A DNA stretch of 64,000 nucleotides from Selenomonas sp. F0473 (lineage in GTDB: Bacteria; Bacillota; Negativicutes; Selenomonadales; Selenomonadaceae), in contig NZ_JH992902.1 of assembly GCF_000315545.1 (NCBI RefSeq), forward strand, positions 1,535,893-1,599,892. The letters are read 5' to 3'. A program made the translations under genes and the position numbers. The first letter of the stretch is position 1. The number at the start of each line of letters is the position of its first letter. Under the pieces are notes generated by a model, which saw nothing but the letters and a program-made list of their open reading frames with translations, did not search any database and was not told where the DNA came from. Positions 24,663 to 32,854 of the stretch are shown piece after piece.

Positions 24663-24859
24663 ACGACCGCCCTCCGCTCCACGAATATCGCAAAATCCGG
24701 ACAGCGCATTTCGCACTGCCCGCACGCGATACAGTCGTCGGGACGGACGGGCGTGATCTTGCCGAGGAGGCTCACCTCGAGCACTTTTTTCGGGCAGAAT
24801 GCCGCGCAGATGCCGCAGCCCTTGCACCGATTTTCTTTGATAAACAGCTCACCTTTCAT
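24659..24859 (-). CDS. korD: 2-oxoacid:ferredoxin oxidoreductase delta (ferredoxin) subunit
   Basis: A 66-residue protein with two [4Fe-4S] motifs, CKGCGICAAFCP and CIACGQCEMRCP, spaced as in bacterial ferredoxins. It is the first gene of the korDABC operon and provides the electron exit. GGGAG precedes the ATG at 24859; the longer frame extending to 25009 encodes an unlikely Cys-rich leader across the promoter region. A TATAAT-like -10 lies near 24963-24968 on the minus strand, with no good -35. Confidence 0.92.
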   Translation of the reverse strand: MKGELFIKENRCKGCGICAAFCPKKVLEVSLLGKITPVRPDDCIACGQCEMRCPDFAIFVERRAVV

Positions 24860-25037
24860 GGCGCTCAACTCCCGCCGGGATGCGGAACACATCCCACAAT
24901 ACACAGAACACATCTTCATCCCGCCGGCTATGCTGCCGTTTCTTCTTTGGATGATAGTCCTATTATAACAGAAAATACAGAAGAAAAGAAATAAAATGCA
25001 TGAATACATGTCGTATTTCGATCTGTGCGCACGGGGA

Positions 25038-25066
25038 TTGACGCGCGGGCGCCGGCGTAGTAATCT
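25038..25066 (+). promoter_or_regulatory. Promoter of the DUF3290-YetF operon
   Basis: TTGACG (25038-25043) and TAATCT (25061-25066) with a 17-bp spacer, 46 bp before the chosen GTG. Confidence 0.55.
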
Positions 25067-25112
25067 ATACGGGCATCCCGCCGAGGGGCGGGGCGGAGGA
25101 GGGATTGATACC

Positions 25113-25565
25113 GTGCAGTTTTATACGTATGCCTATATCGTGCAGCGCAGTCAGATCAATGACGCCGTGCAGTACACGCTTTCATTTCTCGCGCTGGCGG
25201 CACTGCTCTTTGTGATTTTCAAATACCTGCGCAGCCGGTTCGTCTCGCGTTACCGCGACCTCATCGTCATCCTGCTGCTCACCGTTCTGTTTCTCGGCGG
25301 CGTTCAGTACAGCGGCTATACGCAGACGCGGAGCGACCGGGAGCAGACCTCGCGCATGGCGCTGTTCCTGCACCGCATGGCGGATGATCTCGGCGTCACG
25401 GTCAATGAGGTGCGGACGAACTCGACCAACCTGAAACAGGGGATGCTCGTCAGCGTGCACGGAACGTATTATATGGTGACGTTCAACGCGGACTTTACGT
25501 CGTTTCGATATGACCGGACGCATCTGATGAGCCGCGACGTGCAGATCGTGGACAAGGAGGACTGA
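25113..25565 (+). CDS. DUF3290 membrane protein
   Basis: A 150-residue protein with two hydrophobic segments (about residues 20-40 and 52-70) and a soluble C-terminal domain (GVTVNEVRTNSTNLKQGMLVSVHGTYYMV). It matches the DUF3290 family, which is regularly encoded next to a YetF/DUF421 protein, as here (one base gap). The GTG at 25113 follows GGAGGAGGG; a longer ATG-started frame from 24996 begins before the promoter. The molecular role is unknown; a membrane complex with YetF is inferred from the fixed pairing. Confidence 0.82.
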   Translation: MQFYTYAYIVQRSQINDAVQYTLSFLALAALLFVIFKYLRSRFVSRYRDLIVILLLTVLFLGGVQYSGYTQTRSDREQTSRMALFLHRMADDLGVTVNEVRTNSTNLKQGMLVSVHGTYYMVTFNADFTSFRYDRTHLMSRDVQIVDKED

Positions 25566-25566
25566 C

Positions 25567-26199
25567 ATGATCGTCTATTCGCTCGTACTCGTCAAGCTCG
25601 CGCTCGGACTGCTCTGTCTGATCCTTCAAATCAATCTGCTCGGTAAGGGCAATCTCGCGCCCAGCTCCGCGACGGATCAGGTGCAGAACTATGTGCTCGG
25701 CGGCATCATCGGCGGCGTCATCTACAACAACGACATCTCGGTGCTCGAGTTTGTCCTCGAGCTCATCGCGTGGACGCTGCTGGTGCTCGTCCTCAAATAT
25801 GTGAAATCCACGAGCAGCGCGGTCAAAGGATTTGTCGACGGGCGGCCCGCGGTCCTCATCGAACGGGGCGTGCTCAAAGTGGAGGAGTGCATGCGGCACG
25901 GGATGCTCGCGCACGATATTCACCTCAAGCTGCGCATGGCGGGCGTCTACTTCGTCAAGGACGTCAAACGCGCCGTGCTTGAGCCGAACGGTCAGCTCAC
26001 CGTCATTCAATACGGCGAACAAAACGCGCGCTATCCGCTGATCCTCGACGGGCAGATCGACGACGACGCGCTCGAACTCGTAGACAAAGACCGCGTGTGG
26101 CTTAAAGGGGCACTGCGCGAGGCGGGGTATGAGCTGAAGGATATTTATATTGGGGAGTATAAGGAGGGGGAACTAGTTTTCTATCTTTATGAATCGTGA
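25567..26199 (+). CDS. DUF421 / YetF family membrane protein
   Basis: A 210-residue protein with three N-terminal transmembrane helices (to about residue 82) followed by a cytoplasmic domain containing VDGRPAVLIERGVL and LKLRMAGVYFVKDVKRAVLEPNGQLTVI, the hallmarks of the YetF family. Bacillus relatives are linked to spore or envelope functions, but the role in non-sporulating relatives is unknown. It follows the DUF3290 gene with one base between, and a bidirectional terminator follows. Confidence 0.88.
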   Translation: MIVYSLVLVKLALGLLCLILQINLLGKGNLAPSSATDQVQNYVLGGIIGGVIYNNDISVLEFVLELIAWTLLVLVLKYVKSTSSAVKGFVDGRPAVLIERGVLKVEECMRHGMLAHDIHLKLRMAGVYFVKDVKRAVLEPNGQLTVIQYGEQNARYPLILDGQIDDDALELVDKDRVWLKGALREAGYELKDIYIGEYKEGELVFYLYES

Positions 26200-26203
26200 C
26201 ACA

Positions 26204-26246
26204 GAAAAACGGGATACCATACTGGTTTGTATAGTATCCCGTTTTC
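26204..26246. terminator. Bidirectional terminator
   Basis: AAAACGGGATAC pairs perfectly with GTATCCCGTTTT (26206-26217 and 26234-26245), ending the YetF operon on the plus strand and the BrnT/BrnA operon on the minus strand. Confidence 0.9.
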
Positions 26247-26462
26247 TTATGCCCATGAGAGCTGCAGTTCCCGTTTTGTATGGACACAGTCGGATAGGTA
26301 TAAGTTTATCAGCGTCTGATAGGGAACGCCTGACCGTTCTGACTGTTTTCTAAAGTATTCTATAACCTCATCATCCAACTTGATTGTAATTTGCTTCTTA
26401 ACCCGGTTGGAATAAGGATTCCGCCTTGGATTCAGCTGACGAATATCGTATTCTTCTCTCAT
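26247..26462 (-). CDS. brnA: BrnA-family antitoxin
   Basis: A 71-residue basic protein. VKKQITIKLDDEVIEYFRKQSE and GVPYQTLINLYL form the ribbon-helix-helix DNA-binding fold of the BrnA family, which neutralises BrnT and represses the operon. It lies 5 bp downstream of the toxin gene, the usual brnT-brnA order. The sequence is distinctly AT-richer than neighbouring genes, pointing to horizontal acquisition. Confidence 0.88.
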   Translation of the reverse strand: MREEYDIRQLNPRRNPYSNRVKKQITIKLDDEVIEYFRKQSERSGVPYQTLINLYLSDCVHTKRELQLSWA

Positions 26463-26467
26463 TTATA

Positions 26468-26755
26468 TCACCATCTTTCCCAGTATATCTGTTTCTCATT
26501 TTTTGTTGCTTCTCGCGCTGAAATCAAACGAATCACATGATTGTTATCTCGGTAGCAATGACTTACAATACATATTCTTTTCGTTTGAACCATTCCGATG
26601 ATGAGAAATCTGTCCTCATCGATTGAATGGTCGGGGTCATCAAAAAGAATAGCGTCGTCATCATCAAAGACAGTACATGCTTCCTCAAAGGAGAGATTAT
26701 GCTTTCTCTTGTTGATTTCGTTTTTATTTTCATCCCATACAAAGCTTGTCTCCAT
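26468..26755 (-). CDS. brnT: BrnT-family ribonuclease toxin
   Basis: A 95-residue protein with FVWDENKNEINKRKHNLSFEEACTVFDDDDAI at the N-terminus and HVIRLISAREATKNEKQIY at the C-terminus, matching the BrnT toxin family (RelE-like fold, ribosome-independent mRNA cleavage in Brucella). The promoter at 26762-26790 predicts transcription starting at or beside the ATG, so the mRNA may be leaderless; no ribosome site is visible. No downstream Met gives a plausible alternative start. It lies 42 bp after the RND pump gene on the same strand without a terminator between. Confidence 0.88.
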   Translation of the reverse strand: METSFVWDENKNEINKRKHNLSFEEACTVFDDDDAILFDDPDHSIDEDRFLIIGMVQTKRICIVSHCYRDNNHVIRLISAREATKNEKQIYWERW

Positions 26756-26756
26756 G

Positions 26757-26796
26757 CGTATATTGTACTTACTTTTTAATTACTTGTCAATATACG
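26757..26796 (-). promoter_or_regulatory. brnTA promoter with embedded inverted-repeat operator
   Basis: TTGACA (26790-26785), a 17-bp spacer and TACAAT (26767-26762) form a near-perfect promoter. A 9-bp perfect inverted repeat, CGTATATTG at 26757-26765 and CAATATACG at 26788-26796, brackets both core elements. It is well placed for BrnA autorepression. Confidence 0.75.
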
Positions 26797-26797
26797 T

Positions 26798-29700
26798 TTA
26801 CTTCACACGATATGCCACGGCATACATCACGGGGAGCACCAGCAGCGTCAGCACGGTTGCGACGATGAGGCCGCCTGCGATGGCGACTGCCATGGGTCCC
26901 CAGAAGATGCTGCGCATGAGGGGGAGCATTCCGAGGATGGCGGCGGCGGCGGTAAGCATGATGGGGCGGAATCGCAGAACAGCGGAGTCGATGATGGCGT
27001 CCATGGGCTGCTCACCCGCGTCCTCATGCTTTTTGATCTGATCGATGAGGATGACGGAGTTGCGGATGATCATGCCAAAGAGCGCGAGGATGCCGAGATA
27101 CGCGACGAATCCAACGGCGGAGTCCGTGAGCAGCATCGCGAGCACGACGCCGATGAGCCCGAGCGGTGCGGTGAGGATGGTCAGCGTCATCTTGCCCATG
27201 CTGCCGACCTGTATCATGAGGAGCGTCATGATGATGAAAATCATGGCGGGCACGGGCTTTACGAGGTAGCTCATGGAGTCCGCGGAGTCCGCCAGCGCGC
27301 CCGCCGTCTCGATCGTCGTTCCCGCGGGGAGAGCATCGCGCAGCTCCTTCGTCGCGGCGAAAATGCGGCGTGCGGCGTCGTTGCCCTCGCCCTGCGTGAC
27401 CTCCGCCTGTACGAGGATGGACGGGCGCAGGTTGAGGCGCTTGATGAATCCATCTTCCGCCTCGTAGGAAATATGCGCAATCTGCGCGAGCGGGATGTAC
27501 CCGCCGGACGTGGCGACGGGGAGCTCCCCGAGCCGCTCGATATTCGTCCGATCTGGCTCTGCAAGCCGCAGAGCGATGCCGATCGTGCGGTCGCCCGTGT
27601 AGAACTCCGCTGCCTGAGCGCCCGAGAGCTCGGTGTAGAGCATCTGCTTGACAGCCTTGGCAGTGATGCCGAGACGTTTCAGTTTTTCCTTGTCAAAATC
27701 GATGCGGACAGCTTTCGTTTTCTCCGTCCAGTCGAGGTGTACGTTCGCGGTCGCGGCATCGCTGCTCGCGATCGCAGCGACCTCCTCGGCAACGCGCCGT
27801 GCTTCGTCCGCGGTGGGGGCGGAGACGCGCAGCATGACGGGGAAGTTGGCAGGCGGCCCCGTCTGGATGTATTGCGTCGTGACGCGTGCGCCCGAGAGCT
27901 CGTCGCGGCGTGCGTCGCCGATGAGCGCCGCAAGCTGTTCGCGCTCCGCCGTGCCCTTCGCCGTGATGACGAACTGCGCCGTGTTGTCGGCGTCCGCCTT
28001 CGGATCGACGGTGAGGACGAACCGCGGCGTAGACCTGCCGACGTAGTACGCGTAGTTTTCGATTTTGTCCATATGCGCGTCGAGGATCGCCGCAAGCCGA
28101 TCCGACTCTGTCTGCGTCGCCTGCATGGACGCGCCTGCGGGCAGGGTTAGCCGGACGAGCAGCTCGGGGCGCAGCGACGGCGGGAAAAAGGTCTGCTTGA
28201 TGTGCGGAAAAGCGACGAGGGAGAGGATAAAGATGAGTACCGTCCCCGCGAGCACGATGCCGCGATGCGTGAGGAATGCGGTCAGCACACGGCGAAAGAG
28301 GCGGTAGAAGCGGCTCTCATACGGATCGTGCGAGGTCTCTTCTTTTTTCACACGGATGAGGTAGTACCCGAGCAGCGGCGCGACCATGACGGAGACGATC
28401 CAGCTGAGGACGAGCGCGATGCCGATGACGGGGAAGAGCGCGGCGCAGAACTCGCTTGCGAGCCCCTTTGCAAAGGCGACGGGGATGAATCCCGCGCAGG
28501 TGATGAGCGTGCCGGTGAGCATCGGTTTCGCGGTCTGGGTGAAGGCGTAGCACGCGGCGTCGAAGCGATCCATGCCGCGCTCAAGCTGCACGCTCATCAT
28601 CTCGACGGCGATGATCGCGTCGTCTACGAGGAGACCGAGCGCGATGATGAGTGCGCCGAGGGAGACCTTGTGCAGGTCGATGCCGAGGATATACATCGCG
28701 ACGAACGTGCCAGCGAGCACGAGCGGGATGCAGCACGCGACGACGAGCCCCGTGCGCAGTCCGAGCGAGAGGAAGCTGACGGCGAGCACGATGACGACGG
28801 CGAGCAGCAGCGTCTCGACGAAATCGTCAATGGAGCTCTGCACGACGGCGGGCTGGTTTGAGACCTCGCTGAGCTGTGCACCGAGCGGAAGGTTTGCACG
28901 GATCTCTGCGGTGAGCGCGGAGAGATTTTGCCCGAGTTCGAGGATATTTCCGCCGTCCGCCATGGAGACGGCGATGCCGACGGCAGGGGCGCCGTCGTAG
29001 AACATCTTCGGATCGGCAGGCTCGATGTCGCGCCGCTCGACCTTTGCGATATCGCCGAGACGAAAGACGCGCCCGTTCGCGGCGATGGGCAGCGCGCGGA
29101 TGTCCTCGACGTTTTCAAAGACGCCCGAGGCGCGCAGATACACATTGTCCGTCTCCGTCTCGATGCGCCCCGCCGTCATCATCGCATCCTGTCCCGCCAG
29201 AGCGTCCGTGATGACCTGCGGGCTGATGCCGAGCTGCGCGAGGCGGTCGAGCGCGATCTCGACGTAGACGCGCTCGCGCTGGACGCCGATGAGGACGACC
29301 TTTTGTACGCTCGGCACGGCGAGGATGCGGCGGCGGGCGTCCTCCGCCATGGCGCGCAGCTCCTCATAGGAGTAGTCTGCGCCCGTGACGGCGTAGATCG
29401 AGCCGTACACGTCGTCGAATCGGTCGTTGTAGTAGGGACCGAGCACGCCGTCCGGCAGATCCCGTTTGACATCTTCGCCGAAGTTATGCACGTCGCGCCA
29501 CGTCGGGCGAATCTGCGCCTTGTCCACCTCGGGGCGCAGGTCCAGATAGATGACGGTCTGCCCGGGGCGCGTCTCGCTCTTGATCTGCTTCATGCCCGGG
29601 ACGTCTTGGAACCGGCGCTCGAGCTTGTCCGTGACCTGCTCCTGCATCTCCTCGGCGGTCGCGCCCGGCCATGCGGCGGAGACGACCATCTGGCGGATGG

Positions 29701-29824
29701 TGAACGCGGGATCCTCCATGCGCCCGAGCGAGCGGTAGGCAAAGACGCCGCCGACGGCGAAGACGATGATGAAATACCAAACGAGGGAACGATGGCGTAG
29801 CGAGAGCTCGGTGAGATTCCTCAT
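26798..29824 (-). CDS. RND family efflux pump, inner-membrane transporter
   Basis: A 1008-residue resistance-nodulation-division transporter. Hydrophobic segment 1 at residues 14-30, six helices around 335-495 and the second half set around 870-1005 give the expected twelve transmembrane helices, with two large periplasmic loops. LGALIIALGLLVDDAIIAVEMM is the TM4 proton-relay segment with paired Asp. It is closer to the HAE1 drug/solvent group than to heavy-metal pumps. It overlaps the adaptor gene by 4 bp. No TolC-like outer-membrane channel is in the window. Confidence 0.95.
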   Translation of the reverse strand: MRNLTELSLRHRSLVWYFIIVFAVGGVFAYRSLGRMEDPAFTIRQMVVSAAWPGATAEEMQEQVTDKLERRFQDVPGMKQIKSETRPGQTVIYLDLRPEVDKAQIRPTWRDVHNFGEDVKRDLPDGVLGPYYNDRFDDVYGSIYAVTGADYSYEELRAMAEDARRRILAVPSVQKVVLIGVQRERVYVEIALDRLAQLGISPQVITDALAGQDAMMTAGRIETETDNVYLRASGVFENVEDIRALPIAANGRVFRLGDIAKVERRDIEPADPKMFYDGAPAVGIAVSMADGGNILELGQNLSALTAEIRANLPLGAQLSEVSNQPAVVQSSIDDFVETLLLAVVIVLAVSFLSLGLRTGLVVACCIPLVLAGTFVAMYILGIDLHKVSLGALIIALGLLVDDAIIAVEMMSVQLERGMDRFDAACYAFTQTAKPMLTGTLITCAGFIPVAFAKGLASEFCAALFPVIGIALVLSWIVSVMVAPLLGYYLIRVKKEETSHDPYESRFYRLFRRVLTAFLTHRGIVLAGTVLIFILSLVAFPHIKQTFFPPSLRPELLVRLTLPAGASMQATQTESDRLAAILDAHMDKIENYAYYVGRSTPRFVLTVDPKADADNTAQFVITAKGTAEREQLAALIGDARRDELSGARVTTQYIQTGPPANFPVMLRVSAPTADEARRVAEEVAAIASSDAATANVHLDWTEKTKAVRIDFDKEKLKRLGITAKAVKQMLYTELSGAQAAEFYTGDRTIGIALRLAEPDRTNIERLGELPVATSGGYIPLAQIAHISYEAEDGFIKRLNLRPSILVQAEVTQGEGNDAARRIFAATKELRDALPAGTTIETAGALADSADSMSYLVKPVPAMIFIIMTLLMIQVGSMGKMTLTILTAPLGLIGVVLAMLLTDSAVGFVAYLGILALFGMIIRNSVILIDQIKKHEDAGEQPMDAIIDSAVLRFRPIMLTAAAAILGMLPLMRSIFWGPMAVAIAGGLIVATVLTLLVLPVMYAVAYRVK

Positions 29825-30876
29825 TGCGTGCGCACCGCCTCTCCCTCGTGCAGCTGGTGGACGCCCGCCGTCACGACGACGGCGCCCGCGGGGAGCCCTG
29901 TGACGACGACGTCGTTATCATGAAATGCCGTGACCGTGACCGGTTGGAGATGTACCGCGCCGTCCTCGATGATGTAGACACCTGTGGTATCGCCCGTTTG
30001 GTACAGGGCGGAAAGGGGGAGTACCGCGCCTGCCGCCTCCGCAGAGGAAAGGCGCACATGCGCCGTCATGCCGAGCGGAAGTTCCGCGGGGGCGTCTCTC
30101 AGTGCGATGCGCGCGGCGTAGGTGCCCGTCGCGGCATCGGCGACGGGGGCGATCTCGCGCACGGTGCCCGTATAGGCAATATCGTCTGCCCAGAGCGTCA
30201 CGGCGGCGGGCATACCGACCGAGACATCCGATAGTCGGCTCTCCGGAACGGCGATCTCGATCTCGCGCGCGCCCTCCTGCGTGAGCGTCATGACCGTCTG
30301 CCCCGCGGCGACGACTTGACCCTCCTCGACCGTGATATTCGATATGACACCGTCCGCACCTGCAACGAGGTGTGTGTAGCCGAGCGCGTTGCTCGCCTCT
30401 GTGCTCTGCGCCGCCGCCTGACGATAGGCAGCTTCGGCGGCGTCTGCCTGTGCGCGGTACTGATCGAGCGCTGCCGCCGAGATCGCCTGTGCGGCGTAGA
30501 GCTCCTCATAGCGCGCGAGATTCGTGCGCGCGAGCTGCATCTGTGCGCGCGCCGAGGCAACGCCCGCATCCGCGGCGTTCGCCTTTTGCTGTACGTCGCG
30601 CGCGTCGATGACCATGAGCACATCGCCCGCGCGGACACGCGTCCCGACGTTCACGTTGCGCGAGAGAATCTGTCCGCCGACCTGAAAGGCGAGCTTTGTC
30701 TCGTATCGTCCGCGCACCGTGCCGGCATAGCCCGTGTCGCCTGTAGAAGAGGCATCGCCGACCGTGACCGTGCGCACGAGGGGCGGCGGCGGTTCTTTTT
30801 CGGCGGTCGTGCCGCAGCCGAGGGCGGCAAGGGATGCGGCGAGGATGAGTGTCGTATAATAGAAGTGCTGTTGCAT
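29821..30876 (-). CDS. RND efflux periplasmic adaptor (membrane fusion protein)
   Basis: A 351-residue lipoprotein with a lipobox LAALGC at residues 16-21. GRYETKLAFQVGGQILSRNVNVGTRVRAGDVLMVID is the first barrel-sandwich lipoyl half, a coiled coil spans about 105-165, and GVISNITVEEGQVVAAGQTV is the second half. AAAGGAA precedes the ATG. It is 16 bp downstream of the Abi gene on the same strand, so transcription from the abi promoter could reach it. It pairs with the RND transporter immediately downstream. Confidence 0.94.
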   Translation of the reverse strand: MQQHFYYTTLILAASLAALGCGTTAEKEPPPPLVRTVTVGDASSTGDTGYAGTVRGRYETKLAFQVGGQILSRNVNVGTRVRAGDVLMVIDARDVQQKANAADAGVASARAQMQLARTNLARYEELYAAQAISAAALDQYRAQADAAEAAYRQAAAQSTEASNALGYTHLVAGADGVISNITVEEGQVVAAGQTVMTLTQEGAREIEIAVPESRLSDVSVGMPAAVTLWADDIAYTGTVREIAPVADAATGTYAARIALRDAPAELPLGMTAHVRLSSAEAAGAVLPLSALYQTGDTTGVYIIEDGAVHLQPVTVTAFHDNDVVVTGLPAGAVVVTAGVHQLHEGEAVRTQ

Positions 30877-30892
30877 AATGATTTTCCTTTTC

Positions 30893-31888
30893 TTATCGGG
30901 GAAGCCGCATAGTTTGCAAGCATCGACGCAGCAGATCAGGGGGAAGCTTTGTGATTGCTGAGTATTGTGTAAAAAGTGATGTGTTATATCTATCAGAGGT
31001 CGAACTTAAATAGTTTATGAGGTCTATTAGAAAAAGATGTCTTAAAAACCGCGTGCCTAAGATTTGATGGATAAAGAGGATTGCTGCATATAGATCCCGA
31101 TTACCGAGTTTTGGATATTGGCTGTCGAGTTTTGTAAGGGGAGGTGGAAGTAATGTGTTAAGAGTTGTTGTCTGCAAAGCATCAAAGCGATTGGCATGGA
31201 ATGTGATGAATTTTAAATTATGCGCGATCATATTGCGACATTTCCGAATGAGGTTGAGCCCTGAGATGAGAAATGCTATTTTGGCCGATTTTCGGAGGGC
31301 GTTGGTTGGCAGAAGAGTGTTTGCAATTGTATTTTTCTGCGGGGGCCTTAATACACGGAACAGATTGATGCTGTTGCCAAAAGAGATATTCTTGAAGAGA
31401 ATCCATGGAGGAATATGGTTATGGCTTGTTTTATAAAACCGTGTTGGCATCGGTGGATACTGCTGTGTGAATATCCTTTTAATATCGTCTAACAGGTGTT
31501 GACAGTCAATATTTCGTGAAGCATAGTTGTAATTAGAACGATCTAAATAAAAGCGCTCATCCACACCAAAATTTTCAGCAATACAATGTGACAATATTGA
31601 CTTAAAGTAATTTTCAATCAACATAATACGAGGGAAAATAATATTTTGAAAGCCCTTATCAAAGAGGTGGAAACGATATAAAAATTCGATGGTAATTCCC
31701 GGCCTATAGCGGCCGTTGATCATCATAGAGTCTTGATATCCGTTGATTAAATCATAATAGGACATTGTTTTGAGTGCATGTTCTGCAAAACCTGTATCCT
31801 TGATTATGAGTCCGTATTTATCGGCTAAATGGTGTATTTGCTCTTGGTAAGTCTTAAAAGGTTTATCGTAGTTACATGGTTCAGACAT
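30893..31888 (-). CDS. Abi_2-type abortive infection protein (HEPN)
   Basis: A 331-residue protein of the Abi_2 (AbiD/AbiF) family. KPFKTYQEQIHHLADKYGLII and ALKTMSYYDLINGYQD open the family domain, FLYRFHLFDKGFQNIIFPRIMLIENYFKS is its core helix, and RKCRNMIAH near residue 215 carries an R-x4-H motif typical of HEPN ribonucleases. It is expected to trigger abortive phage defence through RNA cleavage. The coding DNA is clearly AT-richer than neighbours, suggesting recent acquisition. The ATG at 31888 follows a GGAGG that lies inside the terminator stem of the upstream small RNA, so translation may be occluded in that fold. Confidence 0.88.
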   Translation of the reverse strand: MSEPCNYDKPFKTYQEQIHHLADKYGLIIKDTGFAEHALKTMSYYDLINGYQDSMMINGRYRPGITIEFLYRFHLFDKGFQNIIFPRIMLIENYFKSILSHCIAENFGVDERFYLDRSNYNYASRNIDCQHLLDDIKRIFTQQYPPMPTRFYKTSHNHIPPWILFKNISFGNSINLFRVLRPPQKNTIANTLLPTNALRKSAKIAFLISGLNLIRKCRNMIAHNLKFITFHANRFDALQTTTLNTLLPPPLTKLDSQYPKLGNRDLYAAILFIHQILGTRFLRHLFLIDLINYLSSTSDRYNTSLFTQYSAITKLPPDLLRRCLQTMRLPR

Positions 31889-31891
31889 ATG

Positions 31892-31962
31892 AAAAGCCCT
31901 CCATTACTGCTATGAGCAATGAAGGGCTCTGACCAGCGCCGCACGCTGAAGTCCTTTCACTG
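31892..31962 (-). ncRNA. Small structured RNA upstream of the Abi gene
   Basis: A promoter (31968-31996) starts a predicted transcript of about 70 nt. It forms a GAC-CAGCG / CGCTG-aa-GTC hairpin (31931-31953) and then an intrinsic terminator whose stem (31895-31905 with 31918-31928) ends in TTTTC. The abi ATG lies only four bases beyond, and its GGAGG is in the 3' arm of the terminator. I recall a published conserved RNA motif named after abiF beside such genes; whether this one matches needs a covariance-model search. Confidence 0.72.
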
Positions 31963-31967
31963 CACTT

Positions 31968-31996
31968 AGTATAGCAAAAAAGTATAAAAACGTCAA
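31968..31996 (-). promoter_or_regulatory. Promoter of the small RNA / Abi unit
   Basis: TTGACG (31996-31991), a 17-bp AT-rich spacer and TATACT (31973-31968). Confidence 0.8.
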
Positions 31997-32071
31997 TTAC
32001 TTTAGCAGGAGATATAGCATGGTTTCCTAAATATTACCACCGAACGGCAGCCCTGTCCATACGACGCATAT

Positions 32072-32100
32072 TTGAACGTACGCGCAATTTATGGTAGAAT
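32072..32100 (+). promoter_or_regulatory. Promoter of the methyltransferase gene
   Basis: TTGAAC (32072-32077) and TAGAAT (32095-32100) with a 17-bp spacer, 32 bp before the ATG at 32133. Confidence 0.65.
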
Positions 32101-32132
32101 AATTTGGCATAGATAGGAGAAAGGATGTCATA

Positions 32133-32825
32133 ATGGACGAGGAACAGCGGCGCTATGAAAAGATCCGCGGGGCGTACCGCTCGGTCGGGCGGCTCGCGAA
32201 TCTGTACGACGGGATGATGACGTACAGTACATGGTCGGGGAAGTTCGTCTCGCGGCTCGTCTGGGGTCTCGGCCGTGCGGGCGTCACGCGCTATGTGGGG
32301 CTCGCGCTGCGCGCGGCGCACGAGGGCTTCGCGGGGCGGCTGCTCGAGGTGCCCGTCGGCACGGGCTGTCTCTCCCTCCCCGTCTACGCGGAGCTCCCGG
32401 ACGCCGATATCACCTGCGTCGACTATTCGCCCGCGATGCTCGCGGCGGCGCGCGCGCGGGCGGATGTGCTCGGGATCCGCAACGTCGCCTTCGTGGAGGG
32501 GGATGTCGGACAGCTGACGTTCGAGGACGATTTCTTCGACGCGGCGGTCTCGATCAACGGGTTTCACGCGTTCCCGGATAAGGAGCGCGCGTGGTCGGAG
32601 GTACATCGTGTCCTGCGTCCCGGCGGGCGGCTGACGGGATCGGTGTTCGTGCTGGGCGAGAATGCCCGGACCACGTTCGTCGTCACGCAGCTTTACGAGC
32701 GCATGGGCTTCTTCACCCCGCCGTACGATACGGCGAAGAGTTTAGAGGAACGCCTCCGAAAACTCTACGGCGAAGTATCCGTCGAATGCGTCGAATCCCT
32801 CGCATGTTTTTCCTGCGTGAAGTAG
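32133..32825 (+). CDS. Class I SAM-dependent methyltransferase
   Basis: A 230-residue Rossmann-fold methyltransferase. LLEVPVGTGCLSLPVYAELPDADITCVDYSPAML (residues about 70-103) is the SAM-binding motif I with Pro replacing the first Gly, FVEGDVGQLTFEDDFFDAAVSINGFHAFPD is the motif region after it, and RVLRPGGRLTGSVFV is the post-motif strand. The substrate is unknown; UbiE/small-molecule methyltransferases look similar. AAAGGA lies 9 nt before the ATG. Confidence 0.88.
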   Translation: MDEEQRRYEKIRGAYRSVGRLANLYDGMMTYSTWSGKFVSRLVWGLGRAGVTRYVGLALRAAHEGFAGRLLEVPVGTGCLSLPVYAELPDADITCVDYSPAMLAAARARADVLGIRNVAFVEGDVGQLTFEDDFFDAAVSINGFHAFPDKERAWSEVHRVLRPGGRLTGSVFVLGENARTTFVVTQLYERMGFFTPPYDTAKSLEERLRKLYGEVSVECVESLACFSCVK

Positions 32826-32854
32826 GAGTTGTTCAGTAAAAGGAGAAGATCACT

